Shown here in pieces: positions 1 to 6,616 of a stretch of 16,073 nucleotides of DNA. Numbering within the stretch: the stretch's first letter is position 1; each line of letters opens with the position of its first letter. Under the pieces are notes generated by a model. That model was not told the DNA's origin and did no database searches. It saw only the letters and a list, made by a program, of their open reading frames with translations. The position numbers were made by a program, and so were the translations under genes. The DNA lies in assembly GCA_900547435.1 (NCBI GenBank), contig URGO01000063.1:1-16073 (forward strand), given 5' to 3'. Source of the DNA: an uncultured Parabacteroides sp. (lineage in GTDB: Bacteria; Bacteroidota; Bacteroidia; Bacteroidales; Tannerellaceae).

Positions 1-513
1 CTTACCATTCACCCATAAGCCGGGCATATCGGTGTGGCGGAACTGGATAAGGATTTTGATTTGCGCATTATTACGCATAATGTTGTTAATTTGCATGAGC
101 GTGCCGGAAGCACGCAGGTGATTCATCTGCATGGCGAGTTGATGAAGTCTTGTTCTGTGCGTGATTTGAATACGCCTTATGCTATTGATCCCGAACATCC
201 GGACTTGCATATCGGAGACCTGGCGCCCGATGGCGCACAACTCCGTCCGTTCATCGTTTGGTTCGGAGAGCCGGTTCCGATGATCGAACCAGCTATTCGC
301 GAAGTGGAGGACTCGGATATCTTTGTGATTATCGGTACTTCTTTGAATGTCTATCCGGCCGCAGGTCTGTTGAATTATGTACGAAGAGGGCAGCCTATTT
401 ATCTGATAGATCCCAAAGAGGTGCAGACTTACCGTGACGATATCGAGCATCTGCAATATGGTGCATCGGAAGGAGTCCGTAGGCTCACCGAGAAATTAAA
501 GAATCTTCGTTAA
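1..513 (+). pseudogene. Sir2-family NAD-dependent protein deacylase, 3' part, probably degraded
   Basis: This is the C-terminal two thirds of a sirtuin (cobB-like). Family marks are LHERAG near 97-114, the HLHGEL motif with the catalytic His, the FGEPVP segment and GTSLNVYPAAGLL of the NAD-binding fold; the stop is at 511-513. Reading the same frame upstream gives L-T-I-H-P-stop-A-G-H. Sirtuins of this group normally have P-N-(A/R)-G-H here, so codon 16-18 (TAA) replaces the expected Asn. The motif usually reading Q-N-V-D-N-L-H is H-N-V-V-N-L-H, losing the conserved Gln and Asp of the nicotinamide/NAD pocket. A GTG at 34 would give a 159-residue product without the N-terminal GAG NAD-binding motif, so I do not take it as a real start. 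The 5' part lies outside the window. Family assignment is firm. Pseudogene status is inference; a sequencing error at the stop would not explain the two substitutions. Confidence 0.68.
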
Positions 514-522
514 GATTTGGAC

Positions 523-595
523 TTGTGAGTTTATGGGTTCGTATAAAAACTTACAAACTCATAAACTCACAAACTAAAAAACTCACCAAACTTTA
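523..595. repeat. 8-bp tandem repeat in inverted arrangement, hairpin after the sirtuin gene
   Basis: Five adjacent octamers of the type AAACTCAC run in register from 547 to 586, and a sixth, one base out of phase, is at 588-595. The opposite arm (about 523-540) holds the same unit in reverse orientation. Arm TTGTGAGTTTATG (523-535) is the exact reverse complement of 560-572. A G-U pair and three more base pairs extend the stem to 17. It begins 10 bases past the stop codon and could end the upstream transcript. Confidence 0.8.
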
Positions 596-596
596 T

Positions 597-604
597 TACC
601 TTTG
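597..604 (+). promoter_or_regulatory. Bacteroidales -7 element (TAccTTTG) for nhaC
   Basis: TACCTTTG matches the TAnnTTTG -7 consensus of Bacteroidales housekeeping promoters and lies 28 bases before the chosen nhaC start. No convincing -33 TTTG is seen at the expected distance; that stretch is occupied by the octamer repeat. Confidence 0.55.
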
Positions 605-631
605 CGCCCTGAAAATTTTAAACGCAACAGC

Positions 632-2089
632 ATGGAAATGAATGAATCCGTAAAGCGTCCGTCAGTCGGGCTATCGTTAGTGCCATTGGGGATAATGGTA
701 ATACTTCTGTTTTTCACAATTAAAGTATTTGGAAGTGATGCTTTAGCCGGCGGTAGCCAGGTTGTTCTATTGGTTACGACCGCTTGCAGTTCTGCGCTTG
801 CTATGCTGTTTTGCAAAGTAAAATGGAAAGTGATAGAAGAGGCCATCTGTTCCAATATCTTGGGAGTAGCTACCGCTTTGCTGATTCTTTTGCTGATAGG
901 AGCCTTGTCGGGGAGTTGGATGATCAGCGGCGTGGTGCCGACCTTGATTTATTATGGTATGCAGATTCTAAGTCCTACGTTCTTTTTGGCTTCTTGTTGT
1001 GTGATTTGTGCGATTATCTCGGTGATGACTGGAAGTTCCTGGACCACTATTGCTACGATTGGGATTGCTTTGATGGGAATTGGTAATGCGCAAGGATTTG
1101 ATGTTGGATGGACGGCTGGTGCGATTATCTCAGGTGCTTACTTCGGGGATAAGATATCTCCTTTGTCTGATACAACGGTACTTGCCTCTTCGACCACCGG
1201 TACGCCTCTCTTTACTCATGTCCGTTATATGATGTACACCACCATTCCTTCCATACTCATCGCATTACTTATTTTTACGATTGCCGGGGTTGCTCATAAA
1301 GCAACGGACACGGCTCAGATGATGCAATATGCCGATTCTTTGAAGGAAACATTCCATATTTCCGGATGGTTGATGCTTGTGCCGGTTGTTACCGGGATAT
1401 TGATTGCCAAGCGTGTGCCTTCGTTGATTACCTTATTTATATCGGCCGGACTGGCTGCCCTTTTCGCTCTCTTTTTCCAGCCGGACCTGTTGCGTGAGAT
1501 TTCCGGATTGGAGACACAGAGCGTGACTTCTCAGTTTAAAGGCCTGTGGATGATGTTGTATGGTACGACACAGATTGAAACCGGAAATGAAGCGCTCAAT
1601 TCTTTGGTTGCGACACGGGGCATGGCCGGTATGATGGATACGATTTGGCTGATTATTTGTGCCATGTGTTTTGGCGGGGCTATGACCGCCAGTGGTATGT
1701 TGGAGTCTTTGACATCGGTATTCCTGCGTTTTATGAAACGCCGTGCGGGTATGGTGGCATCAACGGTTCTTTCCGGGATTACCTTGAATATCTGTACGGC
1801 TGACCAATACATTTCCATTATCCTTACGGGAAATATGTTTAAAGACATTTATCGCAAAAAAGGATATGAAAGCCGACTTTTGAGCCGGACCACCGAAGAT
1901 GCCGTAACGGTTACATCTGTCCTTATTCCGTGGAATACTTGTGGCATGACACAGGCCACAATTTTGAATGTTTCGACATTAACTTACCTTCCCTATTGTT
2001 TTTTTAATTTGATTAGTCCATTTATGAGCATTTTTATTGCTATCTTGGGCTTCAAAATAAAAAAACACCATGAAGAAGATAAAGATTAA
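632..2089 (+). CDS. nhaC: Na+/H+ antiporter, NhaC family
   Basis: A 485-residue polytopic inner-membrane protein, the usual length of NhaC antiporters, which exchange cytoplasmic Na+ for external H+ for pH and sodium homeostasis. Family marks are TGSSWTT at residues 133-139 and GDKISPLSDTT at 172-182, the ion-handling region, with long hydrophobic segments throughout. I chose ATG 632 (M-E-M-N-E-S). The frame is open back to a TTG at 602, but that codon lies inside the -7 element, so the upstream extension cannot be translated from that promoter. ATG 638 is an alternative. The last 20 bases overlap the next gene, so the two are very likely translationally linked. Members can also exchange other ions or organic acids (malate/lactate), which sequence alone does not exclude. 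Confidence 0.9.
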   Translation: MEMNESVKRPSVGLSLVPLGIMVILLFFTIKVFGSDALAGGSQVVLLVTTACSSALAMLFCKVKWKVIEEAICSNILGVATALLILLLIGALSGSWMISGVVPTLIYYGMQILSPTFFLASCCVICAIISVMTGSSWTTIATIGIALMGIGNAQGFDVGWTAGAIISGAYFGDKISPLSDTTVLASSTTGTPLFTHVRYMMYTTIPSILIALLIFTIAGVAHKATDTAQMMQYADSLKETFHISGWLMLVPVVTGILIAKRVPSLITLFISAGLAALFALFFQPDLLREISGLETQSVTSQFKGLWMMLYGTTQIETGNEALNSLVATRGMAGMMDTIWLIICAMCFGGAMTASGMLESLTSVFLRFMKRRAGMVASTVLSGITLNICTADQYISIILTGNMFKDIYRKKGYESRLLSRTTEDAVTVTSVLIPWNTCGMTQATILNVSTLTYLPYCFFNLISPFMSIFIAILGFKIKKHHEEDKD

Positions 2090-3248
2090 TCTTTTAGTAA
2101 AAGTTCTGATTGCTATTGTCGCGGGTATTCTGTTCGGGCAATTCTTGCCGGATAGCATTATTCGCTTGTTTGTGACATTCAATTCATTGTTTGGGAACTT
2201 CCTTTCGTTTGCCATTCCGCTGATTATTGTCGGATTGGTTACGCCGGCCATTGGTGAATTAGGCAGAGGTGCCGGGCGTTTGTTAGGCATAACTGCTTTA
2301 TTGGCTTATGGGTCTACTATTTTCTCCGGATTCTTCACTTATTTTACTTGTGATTGGGTATTCCCCAATATTCTGCCGGCCAATACAATGCTTTTCCCGG
2401 TAGATGCTTCCGGCAATGCCTCCTTGAAACCCTATTTTGAGGTGGCAATGCCTCCGATTATGGATGTCATGACGGCATTGCTCCTTTCGTTTACTGTCGG
2501 TTTAGGGCTTTCTTATATTGAGGGGAACGTATTAAAAGAGGGATTCAATGATTTCAAGGATATTGTCACGCTGATGATTGAAGCCGTGATTATACCGCTT
2601 TTGCCGTGGCATATTCTCGGCATTTTCCTGAATATGACTGCTACCGGACAAGTCTTTAATGTGATTTCTATGTTCTTGAAGGTGATTGTGGTTATTTTCG
2701 TCCTCCATATAGTGCTTTTACTGATACAATTTTCTGTGGCGGGAGTCGTAGGCCGGCGGAATCCATTCAGGCTTTTGCAGAATATGCTTCCGGCTTATGC
2801 TACAGCTTTGGGGACGCAATCGTCGGCAGCTACAATTCCGGTAACGCTTGCGCAGACCATCCGTAACGGAGTACGGAAGAATATTGCTATATTTGTCATA
2901 CCGCTTTGTGCAACCATTCATTTGGCCGGGAGTACGATGAAGATTGTAGCTTGTGCGATGGCGATTATGTTTATGACCGCCGCTCCCATTACCTTAGTCA
3001 AGCTCGGTGGGTTTATTTTCATGCTTGGCATTGCGATGGTGGCGGCTCCGGGTGTCCCCGGGGGAGCTATTATGGCCGCTTTGGGATTGCTTCAGAGGAT
3101 GTTGGGCTTTGACGAGACGTTGCAGGCTTTGATGATTGCGCTTTATATTGCCATGGATAGCTTCGGAACGGCTTGTAATGTAACTGGTGATGGGGCCATT
3201 GCCGTAGTGGTGGATAAGATTGCAGGAGAGCAGGTAACAAGTTCATAA
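2070..3248 (+). CDS. DAACS-family (SLC1-like) amino acid:cation symporter, atypical binding site
   Basis: A 392-residue inner-membrane transporter of the dicarboxylate/amino acid:cation symporter fold. It keeps the HP1 serine loop (SSAATIP, 251-257), the HP2 loop (AAPGVPGG, 325-332) and a TM8 motif D363...T367..N370VTGD374. Compared with the archaeal homologue GltPh (from memory), two sites differ. The Arg that holds an acidic side chain is Gly366, while the Asp that holds the amino group (D363) remains. The NMDGT sodium motif is H-L-A-G-S at 284-288. This points to a neutral amino acid substrate and altered cation coupling rather than Glu/Asp or C4-dicarboxylates (inference). The start overlaps the 3' end of nhaC by 20 bases. 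The last four codons lie within the left arm of a hairpin. Confidence 0.87.
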   Translation: MKKIKINLLVKVLIAIVAGILFGQFLPDSIIRLFVTFNSLFGNFLSFAIPLIIVGLVTPAIGELGRGAGRLLGITALLAYGSTIFSGFFTYFTCDWVFPNILPANTMLFPVDASGNASLKPYFEVAMPPIMDVMTALLLSFTVGLGLSYIEGNVLKEGFNDFKDIVTLMIEAVIIPLLPWHILGIFLNMTATGQVFNVISMFLKVIVVIFVLHIVLLLIQFSVAGVVGRRNPFRLLQNMLPAYATALGTQSSAATIPVTLAQTIRNGVRKNIAIFVIPLCATIHLAGSTMKIVACAMAIMFMTAAPITLVKLGGFIFMLGIAMVAAPGVPGGAIMAALGLLQRMLGFDETLQALMIALYIAMDSFGTACNVTGDGAIAVVVDKIAGEQVTSS

Positions 3249-3276
3249 GGTTGCGATAATACCTTGTCAACTTGTT
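3236..3276. repeat. Octamer-type inverted repeat / possible terminator overlapping a gene end
   Basis: Arms 3236-3251 and 3261-3276 pair over 16 positions with one mismatch (3244/3268) and one G-U (3246/3266), around a 9-base loop. The left arm consists of octamers ACAAGTTC and ATAAGGTT and includes the stop codon of the symporter gene. The right-arm core CCTTGTCAACTTGT recurs exactly at 5129-5142. A short T-rich tail follows, so partial termination before the DUF4492-cydAB genes is possible. Confidence 0.75.
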
Positions 3277-3291
3277 TCTAAAAACGAAGTT

Positions 3292-3513
3292 ATGTTGAGA
3301 TACCTATATAAAATATATGACTTTTACGCGGAAGGATTCCGTAACATGAAGTTGGGGAAATTACTTTGGTGTATTATCTTGCTGAAGTTGTTTATTATCT
3401 TCTTCGTGTTGAAGCTTTTCTTCTTTCCTAAATATCTGAACCGATATGGAGGAGAAGAAGAAAAGCAGGAATATGTTTCCTCTGAATTAATTCAACGTGC
3501 TAACTCTAATTAA
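3292..3513 (+). CDS. Small membrane protein, DUF4492 family, cydA-linked
   Basis: A 73-residue protein with a basic, aromatic N-terminus (R-Y-L-Y-K-I-Y-D-F-Y-A-E-G-F), one strong membrane span at about 24-46 and an acidic, polar C-terminal tail. It matches the DUF4492 proteins found just upstream of cydA in Bacteroidetes. The function is unknown. By position it may help assemble or stabilise cytochrome bd, as small CydX-type subunits do in other bacteria, but it is not homologous to CydX as far as I can see. ATG 3292 follows the preceding hairpin by 15 bases, and the stop is 13 bases before the cydA start. I see no separate promoter in the 43 bases upstream. Confidence 0.85.
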   Translation: MLRYLYKIYDFYAEGFRNMKLGKLLWCIILLKLFIIFFVLKLFFFPKYLNRYGGEEEKQEYVSSELIQRANSN

Positions 3514-3526
3514 AAACTCATACGCT

Positions 3527-5077
3527 ATGATTGCAAGTATTGATACTTCTTTGATTGATTGGTCAAGGGCGCAATTTGCGCTAACGGCCATGTATCATTG
3601 GCTATTCGTGCCATTGACGTTGGGCTTGGGCATTATCCAGGCTATCATGGAAACACTCTATGTCAAGACCGGCAAAGAGCATTGGAAAAGTACCGCACAG
3701 TTCTGGATGAAACTTTTTGGAATCAATTTTGCCATTGGTGTGGCTACCGGACTGATTCTGGAATTTGAGTTCGGAACCAATTGGTCTAACTATAGCTGGT
3801 TTGTCGGAGACATCTTCGGGGCTCCGCTTGCTATTGAGGGAATTGTCGCCTTCTTTATGGAAGCCACTTTTATTGCGGTGATGTTCTTTGGTTGGGAGAA
3901 AGTCAGCAAACGATTCCATTTGGCCTCTACTTGGCTGACTATCGTGGGAGCTACGCTTTCGGCGCTTTGGATTCTGATAGCCAATTCCTGGATGCAATAT
4001 CCGGCGGGAATGCATTTTAATCCGGATACGGTACGTAACGAGATGCTCGACTTTTGGGCGGTTGCTTTGTCTCCCGTAGCCATCAATAAATTCTTCCATA
4101 CGGTCCTTTCCGGATGGGTTACAGGAGCTACATTCGTTATCGGTATCAGTTGCTGGTATCTTTTGAAAAAGAGAAATACCGATTTTGCCATGCGGAGTAT
4201 TCGCGTAGCGGCCCTGTTCGGATTGTTCGCTTCTATTATCCTACTTTGGACCGGAGACGGTTCGGCTTATCAGGTAGCTCAAAAGCAACCCATGAAGCTG
4301 GCCGCGATGGAAGGGCTCTATGAAGGGCAGGAGGGGGCCGGATTAGTGGCCGTTGGTGTCTTGAACCCGGCAAAAGAGACGTATGACGATGCAGAAAATC
4401 CTTTCCTTTTCAAGATAGAAATCCCGAATATGCTTTCACTCCTGGCCGAGCGTGAGTCGGATGCTTTCGTGCCGGGTATAAAAGATCTGGTAGATGGCGG
4501 TTATACCCTGCGTAATGGTGAAACGGCCCTGTCTGCTTCCGAGAAGATTGCCCGGGGGAAGGTGGCTATTCAGGCTTTGGCGGATTACCGTACGGCCTTG
4601 AAGGCGAAAGATGAGGTGGCTATGAAGGAACACCGGGCTACGTTGGACGCGAATTTCCCCTACTTTGGATATGGCTATTTGGATGAGCCGTCCGACCTGA
4701 TTCCTCCGGTAGGGTTAAGTTTCTATTCGTTTCATATCATGGTGATTTTGGGCGGATATCTGATTCTTCTCTTTATCGTTGTTCTGCTTATGGCGCGGAA
4801 CGGGAAGATTCGAGAGGTGCGCTGGTTGCATCATGTCGCGCTTTGGAGCATTCCGTTGGCTTATATTGCCGGACAAGCGGGATGGATTGTGGCGGAGGTG
4901 GGGCGTCAACCCTGGGCCATTCAGGATATTCTGCCTACCGTGGCGGGCGTTTCCCGTCTTTCGGTATCAGCCGTACAGACTACATTCTTTATTTTCCTGA
5001 TACTCTTTACTATACTTCTGATAGCCGAACTACGAATTATGGTGAAGGCTATCCAGAAAGGACCGGAAAATGGTTGA
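3527..5077 (+). CDS. cydA: Cytochrome bd quinol oxidase subunit I
   Basis: A 516-residue heme-bearing subunit of cytochrome bd, which oxidises quinol and reduces O2 to water at the inner membrane and scavenges oxygen at low tension. Expected residues are present: His24 (heme b595 ligand) in M-Y-H-W-L-F, His191 and Met405 (heme b558 ligands), Glu104 and Glu112 (proton path), Lys257 and Glu262 in the Q-loop motif QPMKLAAMEG, and GRQPW at 459-463. His403 stands where E. coli CydA has an Arg two residues before the Met ligand. About 120 mostly polar residues (265-385) lie between the Q-loop motif and the Met-ligand helix. ATG 3527 gives the family N-terminus M-I-x-x-I-D-T-S-L-I-D-W. An in-frame codon at 3497 would add ten residues and overlap the DUF4492 gene. 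Co-transcribed with DUF4492 and probably cydB. Confidence 0.97.
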   Translation: MIASIDTSLIDWSRAQFALTAMYHWLFVPLTLGLGIIQAIMETLYVKTGKEHWKSTAQFWMKLFGINFAIGVATGLILEFEFGTNWSNYSWFVGDIFGAPLAIEGIVAFFMEATFIAVMFFGWEKVSKRFHLASTWLTIVGATLSALWILIANSWMQYPAGMHFNPDTVRNEMLDFWAVALSPVAINKFFHTVLSGWVTGATFVIGISCWYLLKKRNTDFAMRSIRVAALFGLFASIILLWTGDGSAYQVAQKQPMKLAAMEGLYEGQEGAGLVAVGVLNPAKETYDDAENPFLFKIEIPNMLSLLAERESDAFVPGIKDLVDGGYTLRNGETALSASEKIARGKVAIQALADYRTALKAKDEVAMKEHRATLDANFPYFGYGYLDEPSDLIPPVGLSFYSFHIMVILGGYLILLFIVVLLMARNGKIREVRWLHHVALWSIPLAYIAGQAGWIVAEVGRQPWAIQDILPTVAGVSRLSVSAVQTTFFIFLILFTILLIAELRIMVKAIQKGPENG

Positions 5078-5142
5078 CGAGAAAGACGGGTAAACAAGTG
5101 GACGAGGAGGAATGCGGCTTATAAAAAGCCTTGTCAACTTGT
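5077..5142. repeat. Octamer-phased inverted repeat between cydA and cydB
   Basis: Starting at the last base of the cydA stop, units of the form ACRRGNRR follow at 5077 (9 bases), then at 8-base steps (5086, 5094, 5102). Arm 5094-5107 pairs with 5129-5142 over 14 positions with one mismatch and one G-U. A small competing hairpin GGCTT/AAGCC (5116-5120, 5126-5130) lies in the loop. The right arm CCTTGTCAACTTGT is identical to the one at 3262-3275. Confidence 0.75.
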
Positions 5143-5195
5143 CCTCTGTAGTCTTGGTACCTAAATAAATTATTCATCTTTAAAATAAAAACAGT

Positions 5196-6350
5196 ATGGA
5201 AACTTCAACATATATCTTCTTACAGCACTATTGGTGGTTTTTGGTTTCGCTCTTGGGCGGACTATTGGTTTTCCTGCTCTTTGTCCAAGGCGGGCAATCT
5301 CTTTTGTTTCAAGTCGGAAAGACGGAAAGCCAGCAAAAAATGTTATTGAATTCGACCGGTCGGAAATGGGAATTTACCTTTACGACCCTCGTTACCTTCG
5401 GTGGAGCCTTCTTTGCTTCTTTCCCGCTTTTCTATTCGACAAGCTTTGGAGGTGCTTATTGGGTTTGGATGCTGATACTTCTTTGCTTTGTCCTTCAGGC
5501 GGTTTCCTACGAGTATCAGGCCAAGAAAGGAAACCTGTTGGGGAAAAAGACCTATCAAGTATTTTTGCTGATTAATGGGATTGTGGCTCCGCTATTGATT
5601 GGTACGGCGGTAGGTACCTTCTTTACCGGGGCGGATTTCCAGGTGAACAAGGAACATCTGACCGACCTTTCCATGCCGATTATCTCTACCTGTATGAATC
5701 CGTTGCACGGATTGGAAGCCGCGCTCAATATTTGGAATCTCTTCTTAGGCCTTGCTTTGGTGTATCTCTCGCGTGTGTTGGGATTGCTTTATTATATCAA
5801 TAATATTGACGATGCGGAGATTTATGCGACTTGCCATCGGCGGATGAAGAAAGAGAGCAGCGGCTTTTTGATCTTTTTCTTGGTGTTTGTGTTCTATCTA
5901 TGCGTTGCAGAGGGCTTTGCGGTGAATCCGGATACTCAAGAAGTGTATAAAGAAACGGGGAAATACCTGCATAATTTCTTGGCTATGCCGGGAGTATTGC
6001 TGACATTCCTGCCCGGAGTCGTGCTGGGTCTTTTCGGAAGTGGGAAAACAATCTTTCAAAAAGGTTATCGGCGGGGGATATGGTTTGCCGGAATCGGTAC
6101 CATTCTGACCGTGCTTGCCTTGCTTTTGTGTGCCGGATGGAATAATACGGCTTATTATCCTTCCAATGTTGATTTGCAGAGTTCGTTGACGATAGCCAAT
6201 AGTTGCTCCAGTCCTTTCACGCTGAAGGTGATGAGTTTTGTGTCAATACTGATTCCGTTTGTCCTCGCATATATCTTCTATGCGTGGCGGGCTATCGACT
6301 TGCGCGGAATAAACCGGAGCGATATGGAGCACGATTCGCATACCTATTGA
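5196..6350 (+). CDS. cydB: Cytochrome bd quinol oxidase subunit II
   Basis: A 384-residue polytopic membrane protein, the normal length of CydB, partner of CydA in the bd oxidase heterodimer; it carries no heme ligands itself. Marks include the N-terminal span with F-V-Q-G-G-Q (Bacteroidetes form of the first-helix motif), S-Y-E-Y-Q-A-K-K at about residues 108-115, the central segment with N-P-L-H-G-L-E, and the late motif N-S-C-S-S-P-F-T-L-K-V-M-S. ATG 5196 follows an A-rich stretch (TTTAAAATAAAAACAGT), a common Bacteroidales translation start context. The gap to cydA is 118 bases and holds a hairpin but no recognisable TAnnTTTG, so I expect read-through from cydA. Confidence 0.95.
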   Translation: METSTYIFLQHYWWFLVSLLGGLLVFLLFVQGGQSLLFQVGKTESQQKMLLNSTGRKWEFTFTTLVTFGGAFFASFPLFYSTSFGGAYWVWMLILLCFVLQAVSYEYQAKKGNLLGKKTYQVFLLINGIVAPLLIGTAVGTFFTGADFQVNKEHLTDLSMPIISTCMNPLHGLEAALNIWNLFLGLALVYLSRVLGLLYYINNIDDAEIYATCHRRMKKESSGFLIFFLVFVFYLCVAEGFAVNPDTQEVYKETGKYLHNFLAMPGVLLTFLPGVVLGLFGSGKTIFQKGYRRGIWFAGIGTILTVLALLLCAGWNNTAYYPSNVDLQSSLTIANSCSSPFTLKVMSFVSILIPFVLAYIFYAWRAIDLRGINRSDMEHDSHTY

Positions 6351-6354
6351 GAAA

Positions 6355-6386
6355 ACAAGGGGATAAGTTGGCGAATTGACGGGTAA
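6355..6386. repeat. Four octamers after cydB, no inverted partner
   Basis: Units ACAAGGGG, ATAAGTTG, GCGAATTG and ACGGGTAA follow each other without gaps from 6355 to 6386, four bases past the cydB stop. They belong to the ACAAGTTG type seen at 3236 and 5094, but here only one arm is evident, so it may be a remnant or a half element. Confidence 0.55.
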
Positions 6387-6431
6387 AAAGAAATTAATGT
6401 CCGTTCAAAAACGGGTTCGCTCCTTATCCGG

Positions 6432-6525
6432 GAATCGTCTAACAGCTGTGTACTTTGCGTCTAACGGCCGTATCCGTTTCGTCTAACAGTTGTTAGACGA
6501 AAGTTGCACAGCTGTTAGACGATTC
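6432..6525. repeat. Inverted array of a 22-bp unit (CGTCTAACAGCTGT...)
   Basis: The core CGTCTAAC starts at 6436, 6458 and 6480, exactly 22 bases apart, and the reverse core GTTAGACG starts at 6492 and 6514, again 22 apart. The outer arms GAATCGTCTAACAGCTGTG (6432-6450) and 6507-6525 are perfect 19-base inverted repeats. In the middle is a 26-base palindrome (6477-6502; 12-base arms TTTCGTCTAACA around GT). The array lies between cydB and the promoter of the next gene. It could be a cluster of protein-binding sites on one helix face or a REP-like palindromic element. Confidence 0.9.
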
Positions 6526-6540
6526 TTTTGTCCGGAATTA

Positions 6541-6572
6541 TTTGGAGGATAGGGGGTGAATGTTTAAATTTG
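6541..6572 (+). promoter_or_regulatory. Bacteroidales promoter for the Gfo/Idh/MocA gene
   Basis: TTTG (6541-6544), a 20-base spacer and TAAATTTG (6565-6572) match the TTTG-N19-21-TAnnTTTG consensus well. This predicts a start of transcription near 6580 and a leader of about 37 bases. The 22-bp array ends 15 bases before the -33 box. Confidence 0.72.
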
Positions 6573-6616
6573 TCGGCATATCAAATAGTTTAAGTAATCA
6601 TCTGTTTTAGTTTACC

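Noticed and set aside
1..40. A 7-base deletion (frame shift) instead of a nonsense codon in the sirtuin gene
   Set aside because: Frame 2 reads H-K-P and could join frame 1 after a deletion, but frame 1 itself gives L-T-I-H-P-x-A-G-H, fitting the family up to the stop codon, so a substitution is simpler.
602..631. Ten-codon upstream extension of nhaC from TTG 602
   Set aside because: The TTG is part of the TAccTTTG -7 element, so it would not be transcribed from that promoter, and ATG 632 gives a normal NhaC start.
3602..4191. Long minus-strand open frames opposite cydA
   Set aside because: Their predicted proteins resemble no family and have shadow-like composition, while the plus frame encodes an intact CydA with all key residues.
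6432..6525. CRISPR-like array
   Set aside because: Cores are only about 8-14 bases at 22-base spacing, they invert in the middle, the intervening bases are not spacer-length unique sequences, and no cas gene is present.
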